Below, in pieces: positions 1 through 8,177 of a stretch of 64,000 nt of DNA. Position 1 is the first letter of the stretch. Every line of letters begins with the position of its first letter. The notes under the pieces were generated by a model that did no database searches, was not told where the DNA came from, and saw nothing but the letters and a program-made list of their open reading frames with translations. The position numbers and the translations under genes are program-made. Source of the stretch: Limnospira fusiformis SAG 85.79 (lineage in GTDB: Bacteria > Cyanobacteriota > Cyanobacteriia > Cyanobacteriales > Microcoleaceae); the NCBI RefSeq assembly GCF_012516315.1, contig NZ_CP051185.1, positions 5,399,363-5,463,362 on the forward strand, written 5' to 3'.

Positions 1-20
1 CAGATGCTGATCAGCCGCAA

Positions 21-2606
21 ATAGTAGGGGTCGAGAATGGAGTCGCCTCCATCCCCTCCCATTCAAAACCGGACGTGAGACTTTCACCTCATCCGGCTCC
101 TAGTCTGACTGTTCCATTGTTAAGGATACAGCATTGGCGTTGTCTAACGCCGTTTTATCATCGTGACAGTGGCGGTGTAATAGTTGAAGATTCTTATATT
201 CATCCTTTCCACCTTGGCTTCGAGGTATAATGTGGTCTACTTCAACTAAATCCGATGGTGCGAAATACTGTCCACACCAGGTACACCTACCCTTTTGCTT
301 TTTGAGTAGTTTTGCTACCCTGTTTGACGTTTCGATTGCTTGTCCTTTCCTGGTTGCCCAGTAAGTCCAATTTCCGTCGTATGGTGTTGCGTCAGGGCGT
401 ATTAGGGTGTGTCTGACAATCGGAGTCCAATTATGTTTCCATAATTGGTATCCATCCTTAGTCTTGAATAACCAATTTTCATGTCTTTCTTTCCCGTTGC
501 TAAGTTTAACCGTTCCTTTGTGGAAGTAGTTTCCTAGCTTTTCGTGACTTGCCTTTCCGCATCTTGATGTTGTCCATGCCCGTAGCATTTGCCAGACTAT
601 GTGGTCTAGTTTGCCGAAGGTCTCTGATGAGACGACCCCTGAATAGTAATTTGACCATCCCTTTATGATTGGGTTTAGTTTGCTAATCAGAGCTGATTGA
701 GGTGCTGTTTTATGTTGTTTGATTACACCTTTTATCGCTTCTGTATGGGCTTTAACTGCTTTTTTACTGGGTTTGATGTGGGTTTTGAGACCCAACATTT
801 TATGTGGGGTTTTGTTAAATAGGAAGCCTCCTTTTCTTCTTCCCCCACTTTTTCCAGATTTATATTTTCCTATTGGATATTGCCTGATATTGAATCCTAG
901 AAAATCAAATCCTGGTTCTTCTGTTTTGCCGTTATACTCAATAGGATTGAGTGTATGGCAAATTCGAGTCTTTTCGGGTTTAATTTCTAGTCCTATAGGT
1001 TTTAACCATTCGGATATTGCAGTCTTACACTGTTCAATGATTTTTAGGTCTTTGGATATGACCACAAAATCATCGGCGTATCTTATGAGGTTTACCTGAA
1101 AGGTTGTTCCTTTATTTGGATACATTGTTTTTATGAGCCTAACCATCCCATCCAGTGCGATGTTGGCTAGGAGTGGACTTATTACCCCTCCTTGGGGTGT
1201 CCCTGCTTCTGTATCCTCGAATACACCGTTATCTAGCACGCCTGCTTTGAGCCATGATTTCAGGTCTCTTTTTAGACTGCTTGGACAATGAATTTTGGAC
1301 AGAAGGTAATCATGGTTTATTCGGTCAAAACATTTAGCTATATCTGCATCCAGAACGTAATAACCTCCTTTGTTGATACTCTGAAAGATTCTGGATATTG
1401 CATCATGGGCAGACCTGCCTGGTCTAAACCCGTAGCTAGTGTCTTCAAATCTCGATTCCCATTTAGGTTCGAGAGCCGACTTAACCAAGGCTTGCCTCGC
1501 TCTATCTTGGATTGTGGGTATTCCTAGAGGGCGTTTTTCATCCCTACCAGGTTTTGGAATCCACACCCTTCGCAGTGGTTTTACTTTGAGATTTCCTTTA
1601 ATGTTCTCAGCAAGTTTAAACCTTTGCCTTGGTGAGATTGCTCTCATTCCATCGACTCCAGCCGTTTTCTTGCCTTGATTATCTTGGGTCACTCGCCGTA
1701 CTGCTAGTAGACGGGCATAATATGATTTGCACAATAGACGTTGCAACCTTCTCGCTTTTGCGTCCTGTCCCGATTTAGCTGCTTGAAATATCCTCTTTTG
1801 GAGCTTAAAAACTTTCCTCTGAACTTTCGCCCAGGGAATTTGTTTCCATACATTCGTAGTCTTGATTGGTTTTGATTTCTCAAAACCTTTCTTTAAACTC
1901 GCTTTCGTCATAGTAACTCCTACTAGACTCTATTCTTTACAATCAAACCGTGACCCGTTAGCATATCCCTACCATTACAGTTGGGCGTTGGCTTCTGGTC
2001 ACATCTCACCCCCTAATAGGCTTGCGCTTACACTTTCACTGCTGACTATCTCGACCAGATAATCAGAGCCTAAAAGGGTTTACAACGTTCCGTTTATATG
2101 GGCATTCCATCTTTAGACTTGTCCTATCCACCGGGGTACTTTTAAAGGTCTGTGTAGGTAGTCTTGAGAGCCTCCTACTTTTCCCTATGCTCTTTTGAGC
2201 GCAGCGTGTCAACCTATTTCGCTACTTAGTGTTGACGATGGTTCAAGTCGGAACATTCAGATTTCCTTAGTCATGGATGGTTGGCAGTGGTCGCATCTGG
2301 TAGTAGGTTCTACTTCACGCCTTCCGTTCCCCGCTTCAATCCTGGGGTTGTGATTCCCAAAACTGGGGGTGGCTATCGCCGTTACTCTCAACGCAATTGT
2401 TAAGAAATCATTAAGATTTCCAATTTAGCGTTTTGACCTTGAGTTCCCTGCCTTGTTTTGTATATTTCTATACCAAACGTTGGGACATATAAACAGTTAT
2501 AGGGATGGTCAGGAGTGCGCTCCTTATATTCATCCAAGGGGTTGAAGTCCCCATCAGGCGGTTATTTTGGCATTGCAGCCTTATTTCATGCCTGAACGTC
2601 TCGCAC
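21..2606 (-). mobile_element. Group II intron, apparently complete, with internal RT ORF
   Basis: On the minus strand the element begins with the group II 5' consensus GTGCGAGAC (first base 2606) and should end with CTACTAT at position 21, giving about 2.59 kb. Domain V is recognisable at about 65-99: an arm GAGCCGGATGAGG, the GAAA-containing turn and the returning arm CACGTCCGGTTTT, directly after the ORF stop codon. Domain VI follows at 21-60. The 5' segment 1912-2606 carries the ribozyme domains I-III. The ORF lies in the expected domain IV position. A truncated relative of the same 5' end lies at 33723-33830. The exact 3' boundary is inferred from the usual AY ending. The flanking DNA is intergenic. 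Confidence 0.88.
100..1911 (-). CDS. ltrA: Group II intron reverse transcriptase/maturase with HNH endonuclease domain
   Basis: This 603-residue protein is the multifunctional intron-encoded protein that binds the intron RNA, assists splicing and copies the intron into DNA targets. The N-terminal RT0-RT7 region spans roughly residues 40-350 and contains the catalytic motif YADD (LIRYADDFVV) plus the motifs GIPTIQDRARQ and GTPQGGVISPLLANI. A maturase (X) domain follows around 390-480. An HNH zinc finger occupies the last 60 residues (CTWCGQ, VEVDHIIPRSQGG, LHRHCHDDK), so both priming-strand cleavage and splicing functions look intact. Its stop codon touches domain V of the intron. The length is normal for the family and no frameshift is seen. 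Confidence 0.95.
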   Translation of the reverse strand: MTKASLKKGFEKSKPIKTTNVWKQIPWAKVQRKVFKLQKRIFQAAKSGQDAKARRLQRLLCKSYYARLLAVRRVTQDNQGKKTAGVDGMRAISPRQRFKLAENIKGNLKVKPLRRVWIPKPGRDEKRPLGIPTIQDRARQALVKSALEPKWESRFEDTSYGFRPGRSAHDAISRIFQSINKGGYYVLDADIAKCFDRINHDYLLSKIHCPSSLKRDLKSWLKAGVLDNGVFEDTEAGTPQGGVISPLLANIALDGMVRLIKTMYPNKGTTFQVNLIRYADDFVVISKDLKIIEQCKTAISEWLKPIGLEIKPEKTRICHTLNPIEYNGKTEEPGFDFLGFNIRQYPIGKYKSGKSGGRRKGGFLFNKTPHKMLGLKTHIKPSKKAVKAHTEAIKGVIKQHKTAPQSALISKLNPIIKGWSNYYSGVVSSETFGKLDHIVWQMLRAWTTSRCGKASHEKLGNYFHKGTVKLSNGKERHENWLFKTKDGYQLWKHNWTPIVRHTLIRPDATPYDGNWTYWATRKGQAIETSNRVAKLLKKQKGRCTWCGQYFAPSDLVEVDHIIPRSQGGKDEYKNLQLLHRHCHDDKTALDNANAVSLTMEQSD

Positions 2607-2642
2607 CACAGGTAACACTATATCAGAATCACTGCCTTTATC

Positions 2643-2918
2643 TTGACAAAGAGGGATACTAAATATAGTTTAAACCCATTACAACTCCGTAATTTCACTA
2701 TGCTGTGTATTCAAGATGTAGTCCAACAAGCGATCGCCACTGGTTATTTAACCTTGGAAGCTGAAAATCAACTCCGGTACATTCTCCAAAATTCTCAATA
2801 TGATGCTATTGAACTCAATGCTTTTGCTAACTTGCAAGTAGCCGCCATGAGTGGACAGGTACGACAAGAATCTCGCGAAATTTTTTCATCTCAGTCTATG
2901 GCTGCTTCTCTTAACTAG
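2643..2918 (+). CDS. Small conserved-looking cyanobacterial protein of unknown function
   Basis: A 91-residue soluble protein with a helical, glutamine- and leucine-rich sequence (motifs TMLCIQDVVQQAI, GYLTLEAENQLR, NAFANLQVAAMSG). It has no membrane segment and no recognised catalytic motif. From memory it resembles short cyanobacterial hypothetical proteins beginning with a LQLRNFTML-type segment, but no function can be given. The first possible start is TTG at 2643; an internal ATG at 2700 would remove 19 residues that look like part of the conserved block, so the longer form is preferred. The group II intron ends only 36 bases upstream and may have displaced part of its promoter region. 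Confidence 0.65.
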   Translation: MTKRDTKYSLNPLQLRNFTMLCIQDVVQQAIATGYLTLEAENQLRYILQNSQYDAIELNAFANLQVAAMSGQVRQESREIFSSQSMAASLN

Positions 2919-3176
2919 AGGCAGTCTTAGCCAATTTCCCAATTCATTGAATCAACAGTGACTCGATAACTTAGTGACTGTACTATTTAGCTAAGTTAAA
3001 CACTTGCCTTAGTCTCCATTGATGCTGCCCTTTTCAAGTTCATGTAGCCCCGTAATGAACGGATTATTTTGGCTGTCACCATGTAAGTTTTGCGTTAGTT
3101 AACTAACTGCCATTTTCTTTCTTGAAACCCTGAAAATTTACCCTTTGCCACTATCTGCTTGAGCGATCGCCATTTT

Positions 3177-4142
3177 TCAAAACTTCCATAAAATTGGATA
3201 TTCGTTTTGCAGATGATCCGTAACTATACGCCCAATTTGGTCTATTTGGCTGACCTCTTCTGGGGAAAGTTGAATGTCGATAGTTTGCACATTTTGCTCA
3301 ACCTGGCTGCTATTACGAGCCCCGACAATCGCGTTAGTTTGGGGTTGACAAATTAGCCATGCAAGTGCTAATTGTGCTACCGTACAGCGTTTGTCTGCTG
3401 CTATGGGGCGTAACTGATTAATTGCTTGTTGAACCCGGCTATAATGTTCTGGGTTTTGGATGAGTTTATTTTTGAGTCGATGATCTTCTGGATCAAACTG
3501 ATGATTAACTCCGAATTTTCCGGTCAGAAGTCCCTGGGCTAGGGAAGAATAAGCGAGAATTGAGATTTTCTGTTCTACACAATAAGCCATGGTTTCCCGT
3601 TCCACATCTCGCCAAAATAGAGAATAGGGAGGCTGTATACTATCTATAGCCCCATATTGGCTGGCTTCTTCGAGTTGAGTTTTGGAGAAGTTTGAGACTC
3701 CAATGGCTCTAATTTTCCCCTGTTGTTTGAGCAAATTTAGGGCGGCCATGGTTTCGGAAATCGGCACAATTTCTGTATTAAACGAACCCGTTGGCCAGTG
3801 GATTTGATACAGGTCTATATAGTCGGTCTCCAGATTTTTTAAGGAGCGATCGCACGCTTCAATTACCTGGTCATATTGTAAATGGGTCGCAAATACCTTG
3901 CTGGCATAAATTAGGCGATCGCGTCTATCTGACAACGCCTCAGCTATCAGTTGTTCCGAGATACCATCACCATAGATTTCCGCAGTGTCAATGGTAGTAA
4001 TTCCCAGGTCAACCGCCTGCTGCATAGCCTGGATTAAGTCGGCTTTTTCAATACCTTTCCACCAACGTTTATCAGCTTGCCAAGTCCCTAAAATAATCGG
4101 GGTGATTTCAATGTCCGATTTACCAAGTTTTCGTGTTTTCAT
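3177..4142 (-). CDS. Aldo/keto reductase
   Basis: This 321-residue cytosolic NADPH-dependent oxidoreductase has a TIM-barrel aldo/keto reductase fold. The active-site tetrad is visible: Asp in TTIDTAEIYGDG (Asp then Tyr four residues on), Lys in IYASKVF, and His in YQIHWPTG. The cofactor-binding part near the C-terminus reads LICQPQTNAIVGARNSSQVEQN, matching the usual IPGA/S-type loop with Ala-Arg-Asn. The IGVSNFS motif around residue 150 is typical of the family. The length is normal and the ATG start is clear. The physiological substrate cannot be told from sequence. The gene stands alone, 151 bases downstream of the manC-like gene and on the same strand. Confidence 0.92.
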   Translation of the reverse strand: MKTRKLGKSDIEITPIILGTWQADKRWWKGIEKADLIQAMQQAVDLGITTIDTAEIYGDGISEQLIAEALSDRRDRLIYASKVFATHLQYDQVIEACDRSLKNLETDYIDLYQIHWPTGSFNTEIVPISETMAALNLLKQQGKIRAIGVSNFSKTQLEEASQYGAIDSIQPPYSLFWRDVERETMAYCVEQKISILAYSSLAQGLLTGKFGVNHQFDPEDHRLKNKLIQNPEHYSRVQQAINQLRPIAADKRCTVAQLALAWLICQPQTNAIVGARNSSQVEQNVQTIDIQLSPEEVSQIDQIGRIVTDHLQNEYPILWKF

Positions 4143-4293
4143 TTTTCCCCTAGGCTGTTTTAGCTATTTTACTTGAACAATCAACCGTAATAGTACCAAA
4201 GAAAGCGATCGCCTTATAGCAATGGCTACTCAAGATTGATCCTTTGTCATCTCAAAGATAGATGCACCCTACCAGATAAGTAGCCAGCCCTCC

Positions 4294-5343
4294 CTATAAA
4301 AGTTCTCTCAAATCAGGATCATCCTCCAACTGAGGCAAGACCTTTTTAATATCCTGGGTGCGGTTCTTATCAACAATCAAAGTCACATTACCATCGCGAA
4401 CAACCACCAAATCCTGAACCCCAATAGTAATAATCACCTCATTTTCATCACTCCCATACAGAATAGAATCTTGGGTATCGAGTCCCAAGTGACGGACTAA
4501 TGCCACATTGCCATTTTGTTTCGGTAAAAGACGTTCTAAGGAATTCCAATCTCCCAGGTCATCCCAGCCAAAAGAGACTGGTAAAACACAGGCTTTCTGG
4601 GTTTTTTCCATCAGTGCATAGTCAATGCTGATTTTTTCAATGTTAGCATAAGCCTTGGCTCCTTCAGCTTCCAGGGCGGTAATCAAATCGGGGACATAGG
4701 CGCGTAATTCCTGAAGAACCACCCCAGCCCTAAATATAAAAATTCCCGCATTCCAACTAAACCGACCAGTAGCCAAAAATTGATCAGCCCTTTCTTGATC
4801 AGGTTTTTCCGTAAACTGGGCTACCTGATAAGCAGTGAAATCGCCAAAAGTGCCAATTTTTTCGCCCTGTTCAATGTAACCGTAACCTGTAGCCGGATAT
4901 TGAGGTTGTAACCCCAGGGTGACAATTAGATCCTGACTGATAGCTAAATTTTCCGCTGATTTAATCGCCTCGTGGAAAATATCCGGTTTTCCAATCCAAT
5001 GATCAGCCGGGAAAAAGCCAATCACGGTATCTTCCCCATAGCGACGGACAACTTCAATGACGGTCCAGGCGACGGCGGGGGCGGTATCTCGTCCTTGGGG
5101 TTCGGCTAAAATATTTGCGGGTGGGATATCGGGTAACTGTTGCTGAACTCCATTTTCTAGGAGTGCGGAGGTAATCACCCACAAACCCGGACCACCTTTA
5201 CTCAAGGGTAGCAAGCGTTCTGCTGTGCTTTGTAATAAACTTTGACCAGTACCGTCTAAACTGAGAAATTGTTTGGGTCGGATACGACGACTCAGAGGCC
5301 AGAACCTCTCACCTTTACCACCTGCGAGAATAACGGGTATCAT
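4294..5343 (-). CDS. manC: Mannose-1-phosphate guanylyltransferase
   Basis: This enzyme makes GDP-mannose from mannose-1-phosphate and GTP for surface polysaccharide synthesis. The N-terminus MIPVILAGGKGERFWPLSR is the nucleotidyltransferase signature with the PKQFLSL segment. Other family blocks are ILAEPQGRDTAPAVA, FFPADHWI, FTEKPDQ, SWNAGIFIF and FGWDDLGDW. At 349 residues it has the guanylyltransferase part and its short beta-helix tail (VVVRDGNVTLIVDK) but lacks the ~130-residue phosphomannose isomerase domain found in bifunctional ManC/AlgA. It is divergent from the LCP gene, with about 60 bases between the two starts, so both may share a regulatory region for cell-envelope glycan assembly. 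Confidence 0.93.
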   Translation of the reverse strand: MIPVILAGGKGERFWPLSRRIRPKQFLSLDGTGQSLLQSTAERLLPLSKGGPGLWVITSALLENGVQQQLPDIPPANILAEPQGRDTAPAVAWTVIEVVRRYGEDTVIGFFPADHWIGKPDIFHEAIKSAENLAISQDLIVTLGLQPQYPATGYGYIEQGEKIGTFGDFTAYQVAQFTEKPDQERADQFLATGRFSWNAGIFIFRAGVVLQELRAYVPDLITALEAEGAKAYANIEKISIDYALMEKTQKACVLPVSFGWDDLGDWNSLERLLPKQNGNVALVRHLGLDTQDSILYGSDENEVIITIGVQDLVVVRDGNVTLIVDKNRTQDIKKVLPQLEDDPDLRELL

Positions 5344-5406
5344 GCGATTTAAAGTTTTGAGCTTCAGTTGACTTCATGTTCAAGATTAAAGGATATTGGC
5401 GATTTT

Positions 5407-6708
5407 ATGAGTTATCCCACCACCAACCAAAGACAACCTAAAGTCCTGCGGGTAATATTTTTGAGTTTTATTGCACTGATCATTACTAGCGCTTCGGCGA
5501 CTTTGGGGGCGCTAACGGCTTTGCTGTCTCCATTGAAACCGGAACAGCCACAAAGTGCATCGATGGTTCTCAATTCATTATGGCGCGATCGCTTTCGGTT
5601 TCGTCTGTCCCGACCTGTGAATATTTTGGTCATGGGGATAGATCCCCCCCTACCACACGAGGAACAAGATGGGAAAGTTTTTGGGGGTCGCAGTGATAGC
5701 ATGATCTTGGTTAATTTTAATCCGAGCGATCGCCATCTGAATTTGCTATCAATTCCCCGTGATACCGAGGTTTTTATCCCTGGTATGGGTGTGGGTAAGA
5801 TTAACGAGGCTAACTATTGGGGCGGCGCTTCCTTGGCTACGGAGGTGGTAGCTGATACCCTTAATCAGGTGCAGATTAACCGCTATGTCCGAGTTAGCAC
5901 TGGCGCTTTTAAGGAGTTGGTGAATTTGTTGGGGGGGGTGGAGGTGTTTGTTCCCTATCCGATGTCCTATCGGGATAATACCCAACAGTTGGAGATTGAT
6001 TTATCTCCGGGATGGCAAACTATTGATGGTGATCAGGCTGATCATTTTGCTCGCTTCCGTAGTGATGCTTATGGAGATATTGGCAGGATTCAACGCCAAC
6101 AGGCTTTAATGGAGGCTATTCGAGAACGTTTACAGAGTCCTGATGTATTGCCACGTATTCCTCAGATTATTCGGGTGATGTTGAAGTATGTTGATACTAA
6201 TTTGGATTTTGAGGAGATGCTGACTCTGGTTAAGTTTGGGTTGAATTTGGAACCGCAACAGGTGCGAATGGTGATGTTACCTGGGCGAGACATGGGCGGA
6301 TATACGAGTTATTGGGTGGTTGATGACGCGGCACGCGATCGCATTATGGCTCAATATTTTCGGGTTGATTCTACCGGGTTTGTCTTACCTGGACCATTAC
6401 AGCGATCGGGTTATCAGGAATTGTCTAAACGTACTAAAATTGCCGTACAAAATGCCTCTGGAAACCCACAAGCAGCCGAAAGAGTCGCGGATTATTTGTT
6501 TAAGCAGGGCTTTAATAATGTTTATGTTGTGCCGGGGTTGCCTTATACTATGCGATCGACTCAGATTATTGTCCAGGGGGGAGATTTAGCTAGTGCTGAA
6601 ATGTTGCAAGAATATATCGGTTTTGGTACGGTTAGGGCTTCTTCTACTGGTGCAATTAATTCGGATTTGACCATCCGGGTTGGTGACGATTGGCAACAAA
6701 GATTTTAA
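5407..6708 (+). CDS. LytR-CpsA-Psr (LCP) family cell-wall glycopolymer ligase
   Basis: LCP proteins transfer lipid-linked glycopolymers onto peptidoglycan or other acceptors outside the cytoplasmic membrane. The chosen ATG gives 433 residues: a short cytoplasmic tail, one membrane segment (VIFLSFIALIITSASATLGA), then the LCP domain from about residue 70. Catalytic and pyrophosphate-binding residues are visible in ILVMGIDPP, GGRSDSMILV, LLSIPRDTEVFIPG, KINEANYWGG and DGDQADHFARFRSDAYGDIGRIQRQQ. The last 90 residues (IAVQNASGN to the end) form a LytR C-terminal domain. An upstream TTG at 5368 would add 13 residues of low-complexity leader and is disfavoured. A terminator hairpin follows the stop codon. 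Confidence 0.93.
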   Translation: MSYPTTNQRQPKVLRVIFLSFIALIITSASATLGALTALLSPLKPEQPQSASMVLNSLWRDRFRFRLSRPVNILVMGIDPPLPHEEQDGKVFGGRSDSMILVNFNPSDRHLNLLSIPRDTEVFIPGMGVGKINEANYWGGASLATEVVADTLNQVQINRYVRVSTGAFKELVNLLGGVEVFVPYPMSYRDNTQQLEIDLSPGWQTIDGDQADHFARFRSDAYGDIGRIQRQQALMEAIRERLQSPDVLPRIPQIIRVMLKYVDTNLDFEEMLTLVKFGLNLEPQQVRMVMLPGRDMGGYTSYWVVDDAARDRIMAQYFRVDSTGFVLPGPLQRSGYQELSKRTKIAVQNASGNPQAAERVADYLFKQGFNNVYVVPGLPYTMRSTQIIVQGGDLASAEMLQEYIGFGTVRASSTGAINSDLTIRVGDDWQQRF

Positions 6709-6735
6709 GCAGACATACCATAAATCTGCTTTTTT
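6707..6735 (+). terminator. Rho-independent-type terminator after the LCP gene
   Basis: A 7-bp stem AAGCAGA/TCTGCTT (6707-6713 with 6725-6731) encloses an 11-base loop and runs into TTTT. It overlaps the stop codon of the LCP gene. Confidence 0.7.
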
Positions 6736-6812
6736 GTCAAGTGTTTAGTCAGGTTTATTGGGGTGGGAAAGGATAGGCAACCAGAGAAGGTTGCCCCTAC
6801 TGACCCACTTAA

Positions 6813-7316
6813 TTAATACCGTGATATGGCTTCTTCTGGTGAAATATTGCCGTAAATAATCGACATAATACCAGGGAGAAATTTATCCATTGTCGAAACA
6901 TTGGTATAAATCAAATGCTTAATTAAAGCGGGAGTTAAGCGATCGCCTGCTACATCTAAACTGGTTTTGTAGCGAATTTCCCCATCATAGAAATTCATCT
7001 CGAAATTACCAATCACCATGCCATAATTAGCCCGGGTGACAAAATCCGAGATATTTTGGCGTTTATAGTCTGGTACTTTCACCGGAAAAATCGAGTAAAC
7101 CGTGATTTGTTTTTCCTCTTCCCGGGCGATCGCATAGCAATCAAAACGACCATTTTTGCCCTCAATTCCCAAAGCCACGACTCGGCGATGTTCGATTTCT
7201 TTATAAACCCAACCATCCTCATTAAAGAACTCGATTAAGATATCGAACAAGGGCAGGTTAAAAAAGCGATCGTCTGTATATGTGGATGCTTGTTGATTTT
7301 GTTCAGACACGACCAT
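6813..7316 (-). CDS. YbjN domain-containing protein
   Basis: A 167-residue soluble protein resembling the YbjN / bacterial sensory-transduction regulator family, which shares a type III secretion chaperone-like alpha/beta fold. Features seen: LPLFDILIEFFNEDGW at the N-terminus, a central strand-rich part (NGRFDCYAIAREEEKQITV), then DFVTRANYGMVIGNFEMNF and YKTSLDV, and a C-terminal helix pair ending in SPEEAISRY. This ordering is typical of cyanobacterial YbjN-like proteins. No enzymatic motif is visible. It is followed at 7362-7964 by another protein of unknown function in the same direction, with 45 bases between them, so the two may be co-transcribed. Confidence 0.75.
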   Translation of the reverse strand: MVVSEQNQQASTYTDDRFFNLPLFDILIEFFNEDGWVYKEIEHRRVVALGIEGKNGRFDCYAIAREEEKQITVYSIFPVKVPDYKRQNISDFVTRANYGMVIGNFEMNFYDGEIRYKTSLDVAGDRLTPALIKHLIYTNVSTMDKFLPGIMSIIYGNISPEEAISRY

Positions 7317-7361
7317 TAGTGTTTAAATCTCCTCAATCAAGTAAGTTTTTGGTGAGCATTA

Positions 7362-7964
7362 TTATGCCATCTTGTTCTCTGGTGTCAAGCCATTAGAGTC
7401 TATCCGATTTGATTTTTGGTCGAGATAAGCCATATTGCAAACCTCATAGTAAACAGGCGACCACCAACCCACCTGACTATAGGTTGATCTATTGAGTTTA
7501 TCCCCGGAAATCCCCACAATTTTTTTGCGGACTCCCCGGAAACCTAGCGGATTTTTATCAATTTGTTTGCCTTCAATTTCTAGTAGGCTACCAATTTCAT
7601 CTATACCCACACGACGGGAAACCCAACCCAAACAACGCTGTAGGACCTGACGAATTTCCTCCCGTTCTTTAGACTCGTATTTAACCACAATTTTTTGATC
7701 ACCACTTCCCTGGCTGACGGTTAAGCGATAACAGCCTTCTGGACGATATTCAGGATACCATCCTAACTGCAATAGATAGCCGTCACCCACTGTCACCCAG
7801 TCTGTTCCGTTGAACTCAATTGGTTTAGCGGATAGCAAATTTTCATTAAAAAACTCACCATTGATAATGTAGCCATGTTCGATCACTGGGTCTACATCAC
7901 CAAAAGAATTGTGCAGAATTGCCCAACCACTAGGGATATGCAAAGGTACAAGTTGTACAGACAT
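7362..7964 (-). CDS. Conserved-looking protein of unknown function
   Basis: A 200-residue protein without signal peptide or membrane segments. It begins MSVQLVPLHIPSGWAILHN, has an aromatic-rich middle (VGDGYLLQLGWYPEYRPEG), a helical segment with a conserved-looking Arg-Arg (CLGWVSRRVGID) and ends near SQVGWWSPVYYEVCN. The regular amphipathic pattern and normal codon use indicate a real gene. I do not recognise a family and assign no function. It lies upstream of, and in the same orientation as, the YbjN-like gene. Confidence 0.7.
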   Translation of the reverse strand: MSVQLVPLHIPSGWAILHNSFGDVDPVIEHGYIINGEFFNENLLSAKPIEFNGTDWVTVGDGYLLQLGWYPEYRPEGCYRLTVSQGSGDQKIVVKYESKEREEIRQVLQRCLGWVSRRVGIDEIGSLLEIEGKQIDKNPLGFRGVRKKIVGISGDKLNRSTYSQVGWWSPVYYEVCNMAYLDQKSNRIDSNGLTPENKMA

Positions 7965-7988
7965 AAATTGCGATAGCGTGAACTGTAG

Positions 7989-8044
7989 GGGCGGGTGCTA
8001 GATATGCCATTGGAAAAACCAGTCAACTCACGGAACCCGCCCCC
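7989..8044. repeat. GC-rich inverted repeat GGGGCGGGT...ACCCGCCCC
   Basis: A perfect 9-bp inverted repeat (7989-7997 and 8036-8044) surrounds about 38 bases in the intergenic space between ppc and the 200-residue gene. Similar half-sites (CCCGCCCC at 21858, CGGGTTT/AAACCCG at 34833-34887) occur in other intergenic regions, suggesting a dispersed hairpin family. Confidence 0.5.
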
Positions 8045-8177
8045 GGAACGTCTGAAAAATACCCCTAATCAATAGCACGTTTTTCCTGTGGTAGCAAGGA
8101 AGTCTAAGGACACGCGCCCCTAAACTCCCCACTGGTGATAGTTGGCGACTGATAAGATGTCCCAGGTCTGGAGATGA

